Under the pieces are notes generated by a model, which was given only the letters and a program-made list of their open reading frames with translations, had not been told where the DNA came from and searched no databases. A stretch of DNA of 42,723 nucleotides, taken from positions 1-42,723 of the forward strand of contig NZ_SPQN01000027.1 in NCBI RefSeq assembly GCF_004571065.1. The letters run 5' to 3'. Shown here piece after piece: positions 33,333 through 41,362 of this stretch. Numbering within the stretch: position 1 is the first letter of the stretch; each line of letters opens with the position of its first letter. The position numbers were made by a program, and so were the translations under genes. Source of the DNA: Geodermatophilus sp. DF01-2. Its GTDB lineage: Bacteria; Actinomycetota; Actinomycetes; Mycobacteriales; Geodermatophilaceae.

Positions 33333-33566
33333 TCACTGCAGGTAGCCCTCGACCTGCTGCTCCGGGCGGGGGGAGGCCTCGTCGGGGTCCTCGCCGTACT
33401 GGCGCTTGGCGTCCCGCTGGCGGAGCAGGTCCCAGAGCTGGTCGCGCTCCTCCTCGACCTGCCGGAGCCGGGCGCGCTGTTCGTCGGTGTGCTCGCCGCT
33501 CTCGCGCAGTCGGTGCTCCTCCTCGACGAGCGCCTCGATGCGGCTGCGGATCTCGCTGTCGTCCAT
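33333..33566 (-). CDS. DUF2630 family protein
   Basis: The 77-residue protein starts MDDSEIRSRIEALVEEEHRL and reads RLRQVEEERDQLWDLLRQRD, then AKRQYGEDPDEASPRPEQQV before EGYLQ. This is the DUF2630 family of short, charged, coiled-coil proteins common in actinobacteria. The function is unknown. It is 37 nt downstream of the prephenate dehydrogenase stop region, on the opposite side to the PucR gene, and convergent with it. No enzymatic motif is present. Confidence 0.85.
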   Translation of the reverse strand: MDDSEIRSRIEALVEEEHRLRESGEHTDEQRARLRQVEEERDQLWDLLRQRDAKRQYGEDPDEASPRPEQQVEGYLQ

Positions 33567-33603
33567 GCCCGCTCCCTGCCCGCCGCGCCGCAGGCGAAAC
33601 CGG

Positions 33604-34521
33604 TCAGCGCTCCGGCACGTGCCCCTCCACGAAGGCGGCCAGCCGACGGGTGACCGCCCCGCCGGCCCGGCCGAGCGACAGCAGCGCCGCCCGCTCCAGC
33701 GGCACCCGGACCGGGCGCCGTCCCGCGGGCGTGCCCGTGCGCACGGAGTGCCCGGCGGCGACCAGCTCCGGCCATGGGCGGGCCAGCTGCTCCAGCACCC
33801 GGGCCAGCGCGGCGGCCGTCGGGCCGGCGTTGCCCTGCACCATCGCGGTGACGAAGCCGGGATCGCTGCCGATCACCCGCGTGCCGTCGCGGAAGCTGCC
33901 GGCGGCCAGGGCGAGGGCGAGCGGACCGGCCTCCCCGGCGGCGGCGGCCAGGGCGGCGGCCAGCAGGTGCGGGACGTGGCTGACCGCGGCGACGGCGTCG
34001 TCGTGCTCGGCCGCGGTCGCCGGCACCACCTCGGCGCCGACCGCCAGCGCGACCTCGGCCACCCGCAGCCAGCGCGGCAGCTCGGTGCCCGGCTCCAGGC
34101 ACAGCGCCCAGCGGGCGCCGGTGAACAGGCCGGGGTCGGTCGCCTCGTGCCCGGAGCGCTCGGTGCCGCACATGGGATGCCCCCCGACGTAGCGGCCGCC
34201 CAGCGCCGGCCCCAGCTCGGTGAGCACCGGCCCCTTGACCGAGCCCAGGTCGGTGACGGTGGCGTCCGGGTCGACGCCGAGCCCCTCGAGCGCGCCGACC
34301 ATCGCCGGCAGTGGAACGGCGAGGACGACGACGCCGGTCATGTCGCGGGCGATCCGCACCCCGCGCGCGGCGGCGGCCTCCCGGGCGGCGGGGTCGACGT
34401 CCCAGCCGGTCACCGTTCGCCCGGCCGCGGCGAGCGCGGCGGCCAGCGAACCGCCGAGCTGGCCGAGCCCGATGACGCCGACCGGGGGAGCGGGCATCGT
34501 CGGCACCGGGAAGGAGATCAT
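33604..34521 (-). CDS. tyrA: Prephenate dehydrogenase (TyrA)
   Basis: The 305-residue protein converts prephenate to 4-hydroxyphenylpyruvate for tyrosine synthesis. It has the NAD-binding VGVIGLGQLGGSLAAALAAA, TDLGSVKGPVL, GGHPMCGTERSG (conserved substrate-site His) and AVSHVPHLLAAALA. A C-terminal helical dimerisation domain ends EGHVPER. No ACT domain is present, so allosteric tyrosine inhibition through ACT is not expected. The ATG at 34521 overlaps the TGA of the thioesterase gene (ATGA). Confidence 0.9.
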   Translation of the reverse strand: MISFPVPTMPAPPVGVIGLGQLGGSLAAALAAAGRTVTGWDVDPAAREAAAARGVRIARDMTGVVVLAVPLPAMVGALEGLGVDPDATVTDLGSVKGPVLTELGPALGGRYVGGHPMCGTERSGHEATDPGLFTGARWALCLEPGTELPRWLRVAEVALAVGAEVVPATAAEHDDAVAAVSHVPHLLAAALAAAAGEAGPLALALAAGSFRDGTRVIGSDPGFVTAMVQGNAGPTAAALARVLEQLARPWPELVAAGHSVRTGTPAGRRPVRVPLERAALLSLGRAGGAVTRRLAAFVEGHVPER

Positions 34522-34958
34522 GCCGGCTCCCACGCGCGCTCGGTGCGGAAGACCCGGGCCAGGGCGGTCGCGACGAGCCGGCCGTCCTGGGCGCGGGCGT
34601 CGATGCGGTACACGGCGGTGCGGCGGCTGCGGTGCACCTCGATGCCCTCGGCGGTGAGCACGTCGCCCGGTCGGCCGGCGGCCAGGAACTCGGTGTGCAC
34701 GTCCTGGGCCACGGCGACCGTGCCGTGACTGTTGCTGACCGCCGCGTGGACGACGTCGAGCAGCGCCATCGTCGCGCCGCCGTGCGCCATGCCCACGGCG
34801 TTGAGCAGCTGCGGGCCGACGGTCATCACGGCGCGGGCGTACCCGGGCCGGACCTGCTCCAGGACGATCCCCAGGAGGCCGGCAAGCGGGTCGGCGGCCA
34901 GCCGGGAGAAGAGCGCGGGGGCGACGTCGGATCCGTCGTCCGGAGCGGGATCGGCCAT
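34518..34958 (-). CDS. Hotdog-fold thioesterase (PaaI family)
   Basis: The 146-residue protein has one hotdog domain with LLNAVGMAHGGATMALLDVV (HGG motif; catalytic region), FLAAGRPGDVLTAEGIEVHR and RTAVYRIDARAQDGRLVATA. It probably hydrolyses an acyl-CoA thioester of an aromatic acid; coupling to tyrA fits but does not prove this. The ATG at 34958 is 6 nt after TAGCCT and no ribosome-binding site is seen, so the mRNA may be leaderless. It is divergent from the O-methyltransferase. Confidence 0.85.
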   Translation of the reverse strand: MADPAPDDGSDVAPALFSRLAADPLAGLLGIVLEQVRPGYARAVMTVGPQLLNAVGMAHGGATMALLDVVHAAVSNSHGTVAVAQDVHTEFLAAGRPGDVLTAEGIEVHRSRRTAVYRIDARAQDGRLVATALARVFRTERAWEPA

Positions 34959-34964
34959 GATCGG

Positions 34965-34970
34965 AGGCTA
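34965..34970 (-). promoter_or_regulatory. -10 box of the thioesterase-tyrA unit (leaderless)
   Basis: TAGCCT on the minus strand ends 6 nt before the ATG at 34958. The gap to the divergent O-methyltransferase is only 43 nt, so both promoters are compressed here. Confidence 0.4.
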
Positions 34971-35001
34971 TGTCCCCCGCGCTCCTGCGTCCCCACGTCC
35001 C

Positions 35002-35664
35002 ATGACGCCCCGATCCTTCCTCCTCACCCCGGAGCTGGGCGACTACGTCCGGGCCGCCTCCGAGCCGCCCGACGACGTGGCCGCCGACCTGCTGGCCGAG
35101 ACCGCGGCCCTCGCCGACCGGGGGGAGGCGTCGCCGACCTTCCAGATCGCTCCCGAGCAGGGAGCGTTCATGCAGCTGCTGACCCGCGCCCTCGGCGCCC
35201 GCCGGGCCGTCGAGATCGGCACCTTCACCGGCTACTCGGCGCTGTGCGTCGCCCGCGGGCTGCCCGCGGACGGCTGGTTGCTCTGCCTGGACGTCAGCGA
35301 GGAGTGGACGGCGGTCGCCCGGCGGTACTGGGCGCGCGCCGGGCTGGCCGACCGCATCGAGCTGCGGCTGGGCGACGCGCACGACTCGCTGCGCGCGCTG
35401 CCGGCCGAGCCGACCTTCGACCTCGCCTTCGTCGACGCCGACAAGGAGGGCTACGCCGACTACGTCGAGCAGCTGCACCCCCGGATGACGGGGAACGGCG
35501 TCGTCCTGCTCGACAACACCCTGGCCAGTGGTCACGTGTTTGCTCCGGAGACCGACGCGCAGCGGGCGATCGCCGAGCTCAACGTCGCGCTGGCCACCGA
35601 CCCGCGCTGGGAGACGGTGCTGCTGCCGCTCGCCGACGGCCTGACCATGCTCCGCAGGCGATGA
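35002..35664 (+). CDS. Class I O-methyltransferase (caffeoyl-CoA OMT-like)
   Basis: The 220-residue protein has the SAM-dependent family 3 pattern: FQIAPEQGAFMQLLTRALGA, VEIGTFTGYSALCVARGLP (SAM loop), LCLDVSEEWTAVARRYWARA, FDLAFVDADKEGYADYVEQL (metal-binding Asp) and VLLDNTLASGHV. Such enzymes methylate catechol-type hydroxyls with a divalent metal. The acceptor is unknown. The ATG at 35002 has no ribosome-binding site. The next two genes overlap it in series. Confidence 0.9.
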   Translation: MTPRSFLLTPELGDYVRAASEPPDDVAADLLAETAALADRGEASPTFQIAPEQGAFMQLLTRALGARRAVEIGTFTGYSALCVARGLPADGWLLCLDVSEEWTAVARRYWARAGLADRIELRLGDAHDSLRALPAEPTFDLAFVDADKEGYADYVEQLHPRMTGNGVVLLDNTLASGHVFAPETDAQRAIAELNVALATDPRWETVLLPLADGLTMLRRR

Positions 35665-36158
35665 GCGATCCGGCCGGGCAGGCCAGCTGGGCGGTACGGG
35701 TCAGCCGGCCGGGCGGGGGCTGGCAGGTGGAGCTGCTGGCCGCGGACGCCGGCGACGAGCTTCCGGTGCTGGAGCGGGCGCTGGGCGACCCGGCCGCCGA
35801 GAGCTGGCCCGGCCCCTTCGTCGTGGTCGTGGACTCCCGGCTGTACTTCGTCGTCCTGCGGCACGGGCCCGGCGGGCTGGTCCGGGCGCTGATCTCCGAC
35901 GCCACCATGCAGGAGTGGCTGCTCGCCGCCGAGGTGGTGGAGCGCTACGGCATCGCGGTCGACGCCGAGGGGGCCTTCGACGACGACGAGACCGGCTGGC
36001 CCGGCGGTGATCTGGACGTGTTCGCCGACGACGGGCTGCCCGCCGAGCAGCTCCGGCCGATCGTGACCGCCGACGACCTGTGGGCCGACGAGATGGTCGC
36101 CGCGATCGCCGCCCGGCTGGGCTTCGCCGACGAGCTGGCCTCGGCGGTGGGGCCGTGA
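35661..36158 (+). CDS. tRNA adenosine deaminase-associated protein
   Basis: The 165-residue acidic protein has SWAVRVSRPGGGWQVELLAA, FVVVVDSRLYFVVLRHGPGG and SDATMQEWLLAAEVVERYGI, with an acidic C-terminal part. It matches an actinobacterial family that occurs next to tadA; its function is unknown. Here it overlaps the OMT stop (ATGA) and is followed, with overlap, by a HAD gene, and tadA is about 800 nt on. The neighbourhood supports the family assignment. Confidence 0.85.
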   Translation: MSDPAGQASWAVRVSRPGGGWQVELLAADAGDELPVLERALGDPAAESWPGPFVVVVDSRLYFVVLRHGPGGLVRALISDATMQEWLLAAEVVERYGIAVDAEGAFDDDETGWPGGDLDVFADDGLPAEQLRPIVTADDLWADEMVAAIAARLGFADELASAVGP

Positions 36159-36814
36159 CCGCGGCGGCCACCGCCGTCGTCTTCGACCTCGGCGGGGTGA
36201 TCACCGAGAGCCCGATGCTCGCGTTCGCCGCCTACGAGGCGGAGGCCGGGCTGCCCGAGGGGCTGATCCGGCGGCTGAACAGCACCGACCCGGACACCAA
36301 TGCCTGGGCGCGGTTCGAGCGCAACGAGCTGGACGCCGCCGGGTTCGCCGACGCGTTCGAGGCCGAGGCGCTCGCCGCCGGTCACAGTCTGGACGCCCGA
36401 CGGGTGCTGGCCGCGCTGGCCGGCGACGTGCGGCCCGCGATGGTCGAGGCGGTGCGGCGGCTGCGGGCCGCGGGGCTGCCGCTGGCGCTGCTGTCGAACA
36501 ACGTCGCGCCGATGGAGCGCACCGGCCGGCTGGGGGAGCTGCTGGAGCTGTTCGACGCCGTGGTGGAGTCCTCGGTCGAGGGCGTGCGCAAGCCGGAGCC
36601 GGAGATCTACCGCCGGGCGCTGACCCGGCTGTCGGAGGCAGCCGGCCGCCCGGTGCAGGCCTCGGACTGCGCCTACCTCGACGACCTCGGCATCAACCTC
36701 AAGCCGGCCCGGGGGATGGGCATGCACACCATCAAGGTGGTCGACCCGGCCGCCGCGCTGGCCGAGCTGTCCGCACTCGTGGGCCTCGACCTGCTGGACG
36801 GTCCGGCGCCGTGA
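36155..36814 (+). CDS. HAD family hydrolase
   Basis: The 219-residue protein has HAD motifs AVVFDLGGVITESPM (nucleophile Asp, with LGG in place of xDG), LPLALLSNNVAPM (motif II Ser), EGVRKPEPEIYRRAL (motif III Lys) and CAYLDDLGINLKPARG (motif IV). A helical cap lies between. It resembles epoxide-hydrolase N-terminal-like or phosphatase HAD subfamilies; the substrate is unknown. The GTG overlaps the previous stop. It ends 15 nt before a very long hairpin. Confidence 0.88.
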   Translation: MTAAATAVVFDLGGVITESPMLAFAAYEAEAGLPEGLIRRLNSTDPDTNAWARFERNELDAAGFADAFEAEALAAGHSLDARRVLAALAGDVRPAMVEAVRRLRAAGLPLALLSNNVAPMERTGRLGELLELFDAVVESSVEGVRKPEPEIYRRALTRLSEAAGRPVQASDCAYLDDLGINLKPARGMGMHTIKVVDPAAALAELSALVGLDLLDGPAP

Positions 36815-36828
36815 GCCCGTCCCCGGCA

Positions 36829-36899
36829 CACCTCTCCCTGCGGATGCTCGTGCTCTGCCCACCCTGCTGGGCAGAGCACGAGCATCCGCGGGAGAGGTG
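36829..36899 (+). terminator. Very long hairpin after the HAD gene
   Basis: The arms at 36829-36861 and 36868-36899 pair over 32 bp with one bulged T, around a 6-nt loop (CCCTGC). The inner core is GCTCGTGCTCTGCCCA. It starts 15 nt after the stop at 36814, suiting termination, but is much longer than required. Confidence 0.7.
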
Positions 36900-36912
36900 C
36901 CCGCCCCTCTCT

Positions 36913-36946
36913 TCGTGCTCTGCCCACGGCGGTGGGCAAAGCACGA
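36913..36946 (+). repeat. Second hairpin sharing the same core
   Basis: TCGTGCTCTGCCCAC (36913-36927) pairs with GTGGGCAAAGCACGA (36932-36946) with one mismatch and a GGCG loop. Its left arm repeats the core of the preceding hairpin, so the two arose by duplication. It lies 20 nt before the tadA start. Confidence 0.65.
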
Positions 36947-36965
36947 GCGTGTCGGGGGACATCCG

Positions 36966-37430
36966 GTGACCGTGGACGTCGACGCCGCGATGGGCCGCGC
37001 GCTGGAGCTGGCCGCGGCCGCCGTCGGGTGGGGGGACACGCCGATCGGCGCCGTCGTCCTGGGTCCGGACGGCGCCGTGCTCGCGGAGGCGGCCAACGAG
37101 CGGGAGAAGCGGGGCGACCCGACCGCGCACGCCGAGGTGCTGGCGTTGCGCGCCGCGGCCCATGCGCACGGCGACGGCTGGCGGCTGACCGGGACGACGC
37201 TCGTCGTCACCCTCGAGCCCTGCACCATGTGCGCCGGCGCCAGCGTGCTGGCCCGGGTCGAGCGAGTCGTCTACGGCGCCGACGACCCGAAGGCCGGCGC
37301 GGCCGGGTCGCTGTGGGACGTGGTCCGCGACCGCCGGCTCAACCACCGGCCACAGGTCACCGGCGGTGTCCGGGCCGAGGAGTCCGCCACGCTGCTACGT
37401 GCATTCTTCCGTCGCCAGCGGGGCCTGTAG
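36966..37430 (+). CDS. tadA: tRNA(adenine34) deaminase TadA
   Basis: The 154-residue enzyme deaminates A34 of tRNA-Arg(ACG) to inosine. The zinc and catalytic motifs are present: TAHAEVLALR (His ligand and Glu) and LEPCTMCAGA (two Cys ligands). It starts VTVDVDAAMGRALELAAAAV and has the N-E-R-E region and D-P-K-A-G. GTG 36966 has GGGGGA about 8 nt upstream. The tRNA substrate is in this window (8495). Its TAG stop is inside the -10 box of the next tRNA-Ser. Confidence 0.92.
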   Translation: MTVDVDAAMGRALELAAAAVGWGDTPIGAVVLGPDGAVLAEAANEREKRGDPTAHAEVLALRAAAHAHGDGWRLTGTTLVVTLEPCTMCAGASVLARVERVVYGADDPKAGAAGSLWDVVRDRRLNHRPQVTGGVRAEESATLLRAFFRRQRGL

Positions 37431-37433
37431 TCT
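37428..37433 (+). promoter_or_regulatory. -10 box of tRNA-Ser(CGA)
   Basis: TAGTCT begins on the TAG stop of tadA and ends 7 nt before the tRNA. It matches the box before tRNA-Ser(GCT). Transcription would start at about the tRNA 5' end. Confidence 0.4.
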
Positions 37434-37440
37434 CATCGAC

Positions 37441-37525
37441 GGTGGCGTGTCCGAGCGGCCGAAGGAGCACGCCTCGAAAGCGTGTGAGGTGCAAGCCTCC
37501 GTGGGTTCAAATCCCACCGCCACCG
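37441..37525 (+). tRNA. tRNA-Ser(CGA)
   Basis: The acceptor GGTGGCG (37441-37447) pairs with CGCCACC (37518-37524) and the discriminator is G. The anticodon CGA is in CCTCGAAAG, and the T-arm has GGTTCAAATCC. A long variable arm confirms a serine tRNA reading UCG. It is 10 nt after tadA. Confidence 0.97.
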
Positions 37526-37539
37526 CCAGCAGGATCCGA

Positions 37540-37582
37540 CGGCGGCGTCCGCCCGGGCAGGTGGCCCGGCCGGGCGCCGCCG
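37540..37582. terminator. Hairpin between tRNA-Ser(CGA) and the convergent kinase gene
   Basis: CGGCGGCG (37540-37547) pairs with CGCCGCCG (37575-37582), with further internal pairing (CCCGGGC with GCCCGG). It lies 14 nt after the tRNA and about 20 nt beyond the kinase stop, so it can serve both. Confidence 0.5.
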
Positions 37583-37601
37583 ACGTCGTCCGGGCGGGTG
37601 G

Positions 37602-39248
<1,647 letters not shown>

Positions 39249-39279
39249 GGCGCGTCCCCGTGTGCGCCGTCGGCGCCGG

Positions 39280-39627
39280 TCAGACGCCCGTCGGGACGCC
39301 GTACCGGCGGGCGTACTCCTCCTGGGCGCCGGCCGGCAGGACGTCGTAGAGCTCGCCGAGCTCCTGGACGACGTCGGTGGAGAGGTCGTCGAAGAGACGC
39401 TGCCACGTCGGGGGCTCGTCGTAGCTGCGGGTCAGCAGTAGTTCCCAGGCGCGGGTCTGCCGATCACGCTTGCTCCGCTCGGCGACGAACTCCGACAGGT
39501 AGCGATCCTTGGCGGCGTCCTTCTCCTCCTTGGTGGCCGTGGCCGGCAGCTCGGAGGGGTCGGCGCCCTTCAGCACCGCGACGATGGCCTCCACGACGTC
39601 GGGCCGGAGCCGGTCGGTCTCGCTCAT
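39280..39627 (-). CDS. Hypothetical helical protein upstream of the kinase
   Basis: The 115-residue charged protein starts MSETDRLRPDVVEAIVAVLK and has KEEKDAAKDRYLSEFVAERS, PPTWQRLFDDLSTDVVQELG and ELYDVLPAGAQEEYARRYGV. It appears soluble, mostly alpha-helical and acidic. I do not recognise the family. ATG 39627 has AGGAG about 10 nt upstream; the frame is open to 39771, but that part is not protein-like. It ends 31 nt before the kinase start, so it is probably its operon partner, possibly a substrate or modulator, which is inference only. Confidence 0.75.
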   Translation of the reverse strand: MSETDRLRPDVVEAIVAVLKGADPSELPATATKEEKDAAKDRYLSEFVAERSKRDRQTRAWELLLTRSYDEPPTWQRLFDDLSTDVVQELGELYDVLPAGAQEEYARRYGVPTGV

Positions 39628-39762
39628 GGGGGCTGGTCTCCTGTCGTCCGCGCGCCGTGAGTTTCGACGTCCCGACGCAGCCTTCCCTACCCGGCGGACA
39701 CATAACCACCCCGTGCCGCCGCCGAGCCGGGTGCCGCGGCCGACCCTCGACACCGCGCCCGG

Positions 39763-39768
39763 TATCCT
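39763..39768 (+). promoter_or_regulatory. -10 box of tRNA-Ser(GGA)
   Basis: TATCCT lies 13 nt before the tRNA and fits TAnnnT. Confidence 0.35.
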
Positions 39769-39781
39769 CACGGGTGCAGTA

Positions 39782-39866
39782 GGAGGATTCGCCTAGTGGC
39801 CTATGGCGCTCGCTTGGAAAGCGGGTTGGGGGCAACCCCTCGGGAGTTCGAATCTCCCATCCTCCG
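39782..39866 (+). tRNA. tRNA-Ser(GGA)
   Basis: The acceptor GGAGGAT (39782-39788) pairs with ATCCTCC (39859-39865), with discriminator G. The anticodon GGA is in CTTGGAAAG. The long variable arm and GAGTTCGAATC T-arm are typical. It reads UCC/UCU. Confidence 0.97.
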
Positions 39867-39872
39867 CCGGGA

Positions 39873-39956
39873 CGGCCTCCCTGCAGGGTCCCGACGCCGG
39901 CCCCGTCCGGAGGCTCGCGCCGAGCGTGCGAGGCGTGAGAAGGACGGGGTCCTTCC
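39873..39956 (-). repeat. Dispersed 3' element, copy D
   Basis: Read on the minus strand, about 26 nt after the EamA stop: GGAAGGACCCCGTCCTTC, TCACGCCTCGCACGCTCGGC, GCGAGCCTCCGG and, at the end, GGACCCTGCAGGGAGGCCG. It is closest to copy A and, like the others, in the direction of the upstream gene. The stretch between the stop and 39956 (AAAGGCCTCCCTGCCCCCC) looks like a worn first module. Confidence 0.75.
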
Positions 39957-39981
39957 ACGGTGGGGGGCAGGGAGGCCTTTC

Positions 39982-40923
39982 TCAGGCGTGCGGCTCCGCG
40001 GCGGTTTCCTGCTCGGCCAGGGCCGGACGCCGCAGGTACAGCCCGGCCACGGCCGCGAGCACGAGCAGCCCGCCGGCCAGCGCCCCGAGCGGCAGCCGCT
40101 CCCCGAGGAAGACCGTCGCCAGCACCGTCGCGGTCACCGGCTCGAGCAGGGTCACGATCCCCGCGACCGCGCCCGGCACCGTCTTCAGCCCGCGGAAGAA
40201 CAGCGCGTAGGCCGCGGCGCTGGGCACCGCCCCCAGGTAGAGCAGCGTCGCCAGGGCGACCGGCTCGGTGGTGAGCCGCAGCCCGACGGCCAGGGCGACC
40301 GGCGTCAGCAGCAGTGCGCCGCCGGCGAACCCGGCGAGGGTCACCGGCACCCCGGCCGGGACGTCCCCTCCGGCGAGGGTGACCACCGCATAGCCCAGCG
40401 CCGAGCCGCAGGCCAGCAGGGCGCCCAGCAGCACCGCCGTCCCGGCCGACGCCCCGGCGGTCAGCCCTACCAGCATGACCAGCCCGGTGAGCGCGGCGGC
40501 GAGGGCGACCAGGGTCGCGCGGTCCGGCCGGCCGTGCCCGAGCGCCGCCGTCCCGAGCGCGATGAGCAGCGGCGCCAGGCCGAGCGCCACCAGGGTCGCG
40601 ACGCTCACCCCCGCAGTCGCCACGGCGGCGAAGTAGGCCAGCTGGTAGGCGGCCAGCCCGGCGGCCACCAGGGTCAGCCGGACGGCGACCGGCCGGGTCA
40701 GCGGGACGGCCGGCGAGGTCCGCCGGCGCCGGGTGAGCAGGTAGCCGGTGAGGAGGACGGCGGCGCCGATGGCCATGCGGTGCCAGGCGATGTCGAGCGG
40801 GCCGAGGTCGGTGCGGTCGGCGACGATGCGGCCGCTCACGCCGGAGGTGCCCCAGCAGAGGGCCGCCAGGACGACCAGCGGGAAGCCGCGCGACGCGGCG
40901 GCGGAAGTCGAGGCGGTGGGCAT
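39982..40923 (-). CDS. EamA/DMT family transporter
   Basis: The 313-residue protein has ten membrane segments in two EamA repeats, with GFPLVVLAALCWGTSGVSGR and WHRMAIGAAVLLTGYLL at the N-terminus. In the second half are LGAVPSAAAYALFFRGLKTV and TLLEPVTATVLATVFLGERL, the diagnostic EPV/GE stretch. Members export amino acids and other small metabolites; the substrate is unknown. The ATG at 40923 has AGGAG 4-5 nt upstream. A 14-codon leader ORF and alternative hairpins precede it and probably control translation. Confidence 0.92.
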   Translation of the reverse strand: MPTASTSAAASRGFPLVVLAALCWGTSGVSGRIVADRTDLGPLDIAWHRMAIGAAVLLTGYLLTRRRRTSPAVPLTRPVAVRLTLVAAGLAAYQLAYFAAVATAGVSVATLVALGLAPLLIALGTAALGHGRPDRATLVALAAALTGLVMLVGLTAGASAGTAVLLGALLACGSALGYAVVTLAGGDVPAGVPVTLAGFAGGALLLTPVALAVGLRLTTEPVALATLLYLGAVPSAAAYALFFRGLKTVPGAVAGIVTLLEPVTATVLATVFLGERLPLGALAGGLLVLAAVAGLYLRRPALAEQETAAEPHA

Positions 40924-40926
40924 GAC

Positions 40927-41049
40927 GCTCCTGGGCGGGTCCGGATCGGGAAGGTGGCGGTCCGGAGCACGGCGCAGCGTCCCGGCGGCTGGTGCCGGAA
41001 GGAGGTCAGCCCGCGGTGCTCCGGATCAGGAGCGGGGCGGGGGGAGCAC
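40927..41049 (-). promoter_or_regulatory. Four-segment leader, candidate translational attenuator of the EamA gene
   Basis: On the minus strand, segment 1 GTGCTCC (41049-41043) lies inside the leader ORF. Segment 2 TCCGGAGCAC (41025-41016) starts right after its stop, segment 3 GTGCTCCGGA (40970-40961) comes next, and segment 4 AGGAGC (40932-40927) is the EamA ribosome-binding site. Segments 1:2 pair over 7 bp, 2:3 over 10 bp, and 3:4 over 5 Watson-Crick pairs plus 2 G-U. Thus 3:4 would hide the ribosome-binding site and 2:3 would free it. Confidence 0.55.
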
Positions 41050-41070
41050 GCGGGCGCGCCGGGGCGTCAT
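41026..41070 (-). CDS. Leader peptide ORF (14 aa)
   Basis: ATG 41070 to TGA 41026 codes MTPRRARVLPPPRS. The ATG lies 7 nt after TACCCT (a TAnnnT -10) with no ribosome-binding site, so it may be translated as a leaderless message. It contains three consecutive prolines, which are known to slow ribosomes when EF-P is limiting, four arginines, and ends exactly where the downstream hairpin begins. Together with the alternative pairing this suggests a regulatory stall peptide, not a functional protein. Confidence 0.5.
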   Translation of the reverse strand: MTPRRARVLPPPRS

Positions 41071-41077
41071 GACACGG

Positions 41078-41083
41078 AGGGTA
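41078..41083 (-). promoter_or_regulatory. -10 box of the EamA leader
   Basis: TACCCT on the minus strand ends 7 nt before the leader ATG. No clear -35 is seen. Confidence 0.4.
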
Positions 41084-41117
41084 GCGAGGGGCGCGCCCAC
41101 CTTCCGCGAGCTTCCTC

Positions 41118-41123
41118 TACAGT
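41118..41123 (+). promoter_or_regulatory. -10 box of the SRP RNA gene
   Basis: TACAGT fits TAnnnT, with predicted start near 41130, at the 5' end of the RNA. Confidence 0.4.
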
Positions 41124-41127
41124 GAGT

Positions 41128-41222
41128 GCAGACCCCTCGTGTGGCGTCACCCCGTGAACCTCCCCAGGGCCGGAAGGCAGCAAGGATAAGCGGGCTCTGG
41201 CGGGTGCGCGAGGGGTCCTTCG
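41128..41222 (+). ncRNA. ffs: Signal recognition particle RNA, small type (4.5S-like)
   Basis: The apical domain IV is unmistakable: the stretch at 41153-41200 holds GTGAACCTCCCCAGGGCCGG, AAGGCAGCAAGG and ATAAGCGGG, with the symmetric and asymmetric loops that bind Ffh. GACCCCTCGT (41131-41140) pairs with GCGAGGGGTC (41208-41217), closing the long hairpin. The position just before dnaX is common in bacteria. The exact ends are estimated. Confidence 0.95.
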
Positions 41223-41350
41223 CTGTACGCGACACCGCGCCCAGGAGGCGTCCCGACCGTCGCTGAGCCCGGCCACCACCGCCGCGTGTGAGATCGCCGA
41301 TGTCGCCGCAAGGTGCGGCGGAGGGCGCCGTCGCTGTCCGACCCGGCACG

Positions 41351-41356
41351 TAACCT
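41351..41356 (+). promoter_or_regulatory. -10 box of dnaX (leaderless)
   Basis: TAACCT ends 6 nt before the GTG at 41363, and there is no ribosome-binding site. Transcription probably starts at the start codon. Confidence 0.4.
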
Positions 41357-41362
41357 CGTCGC

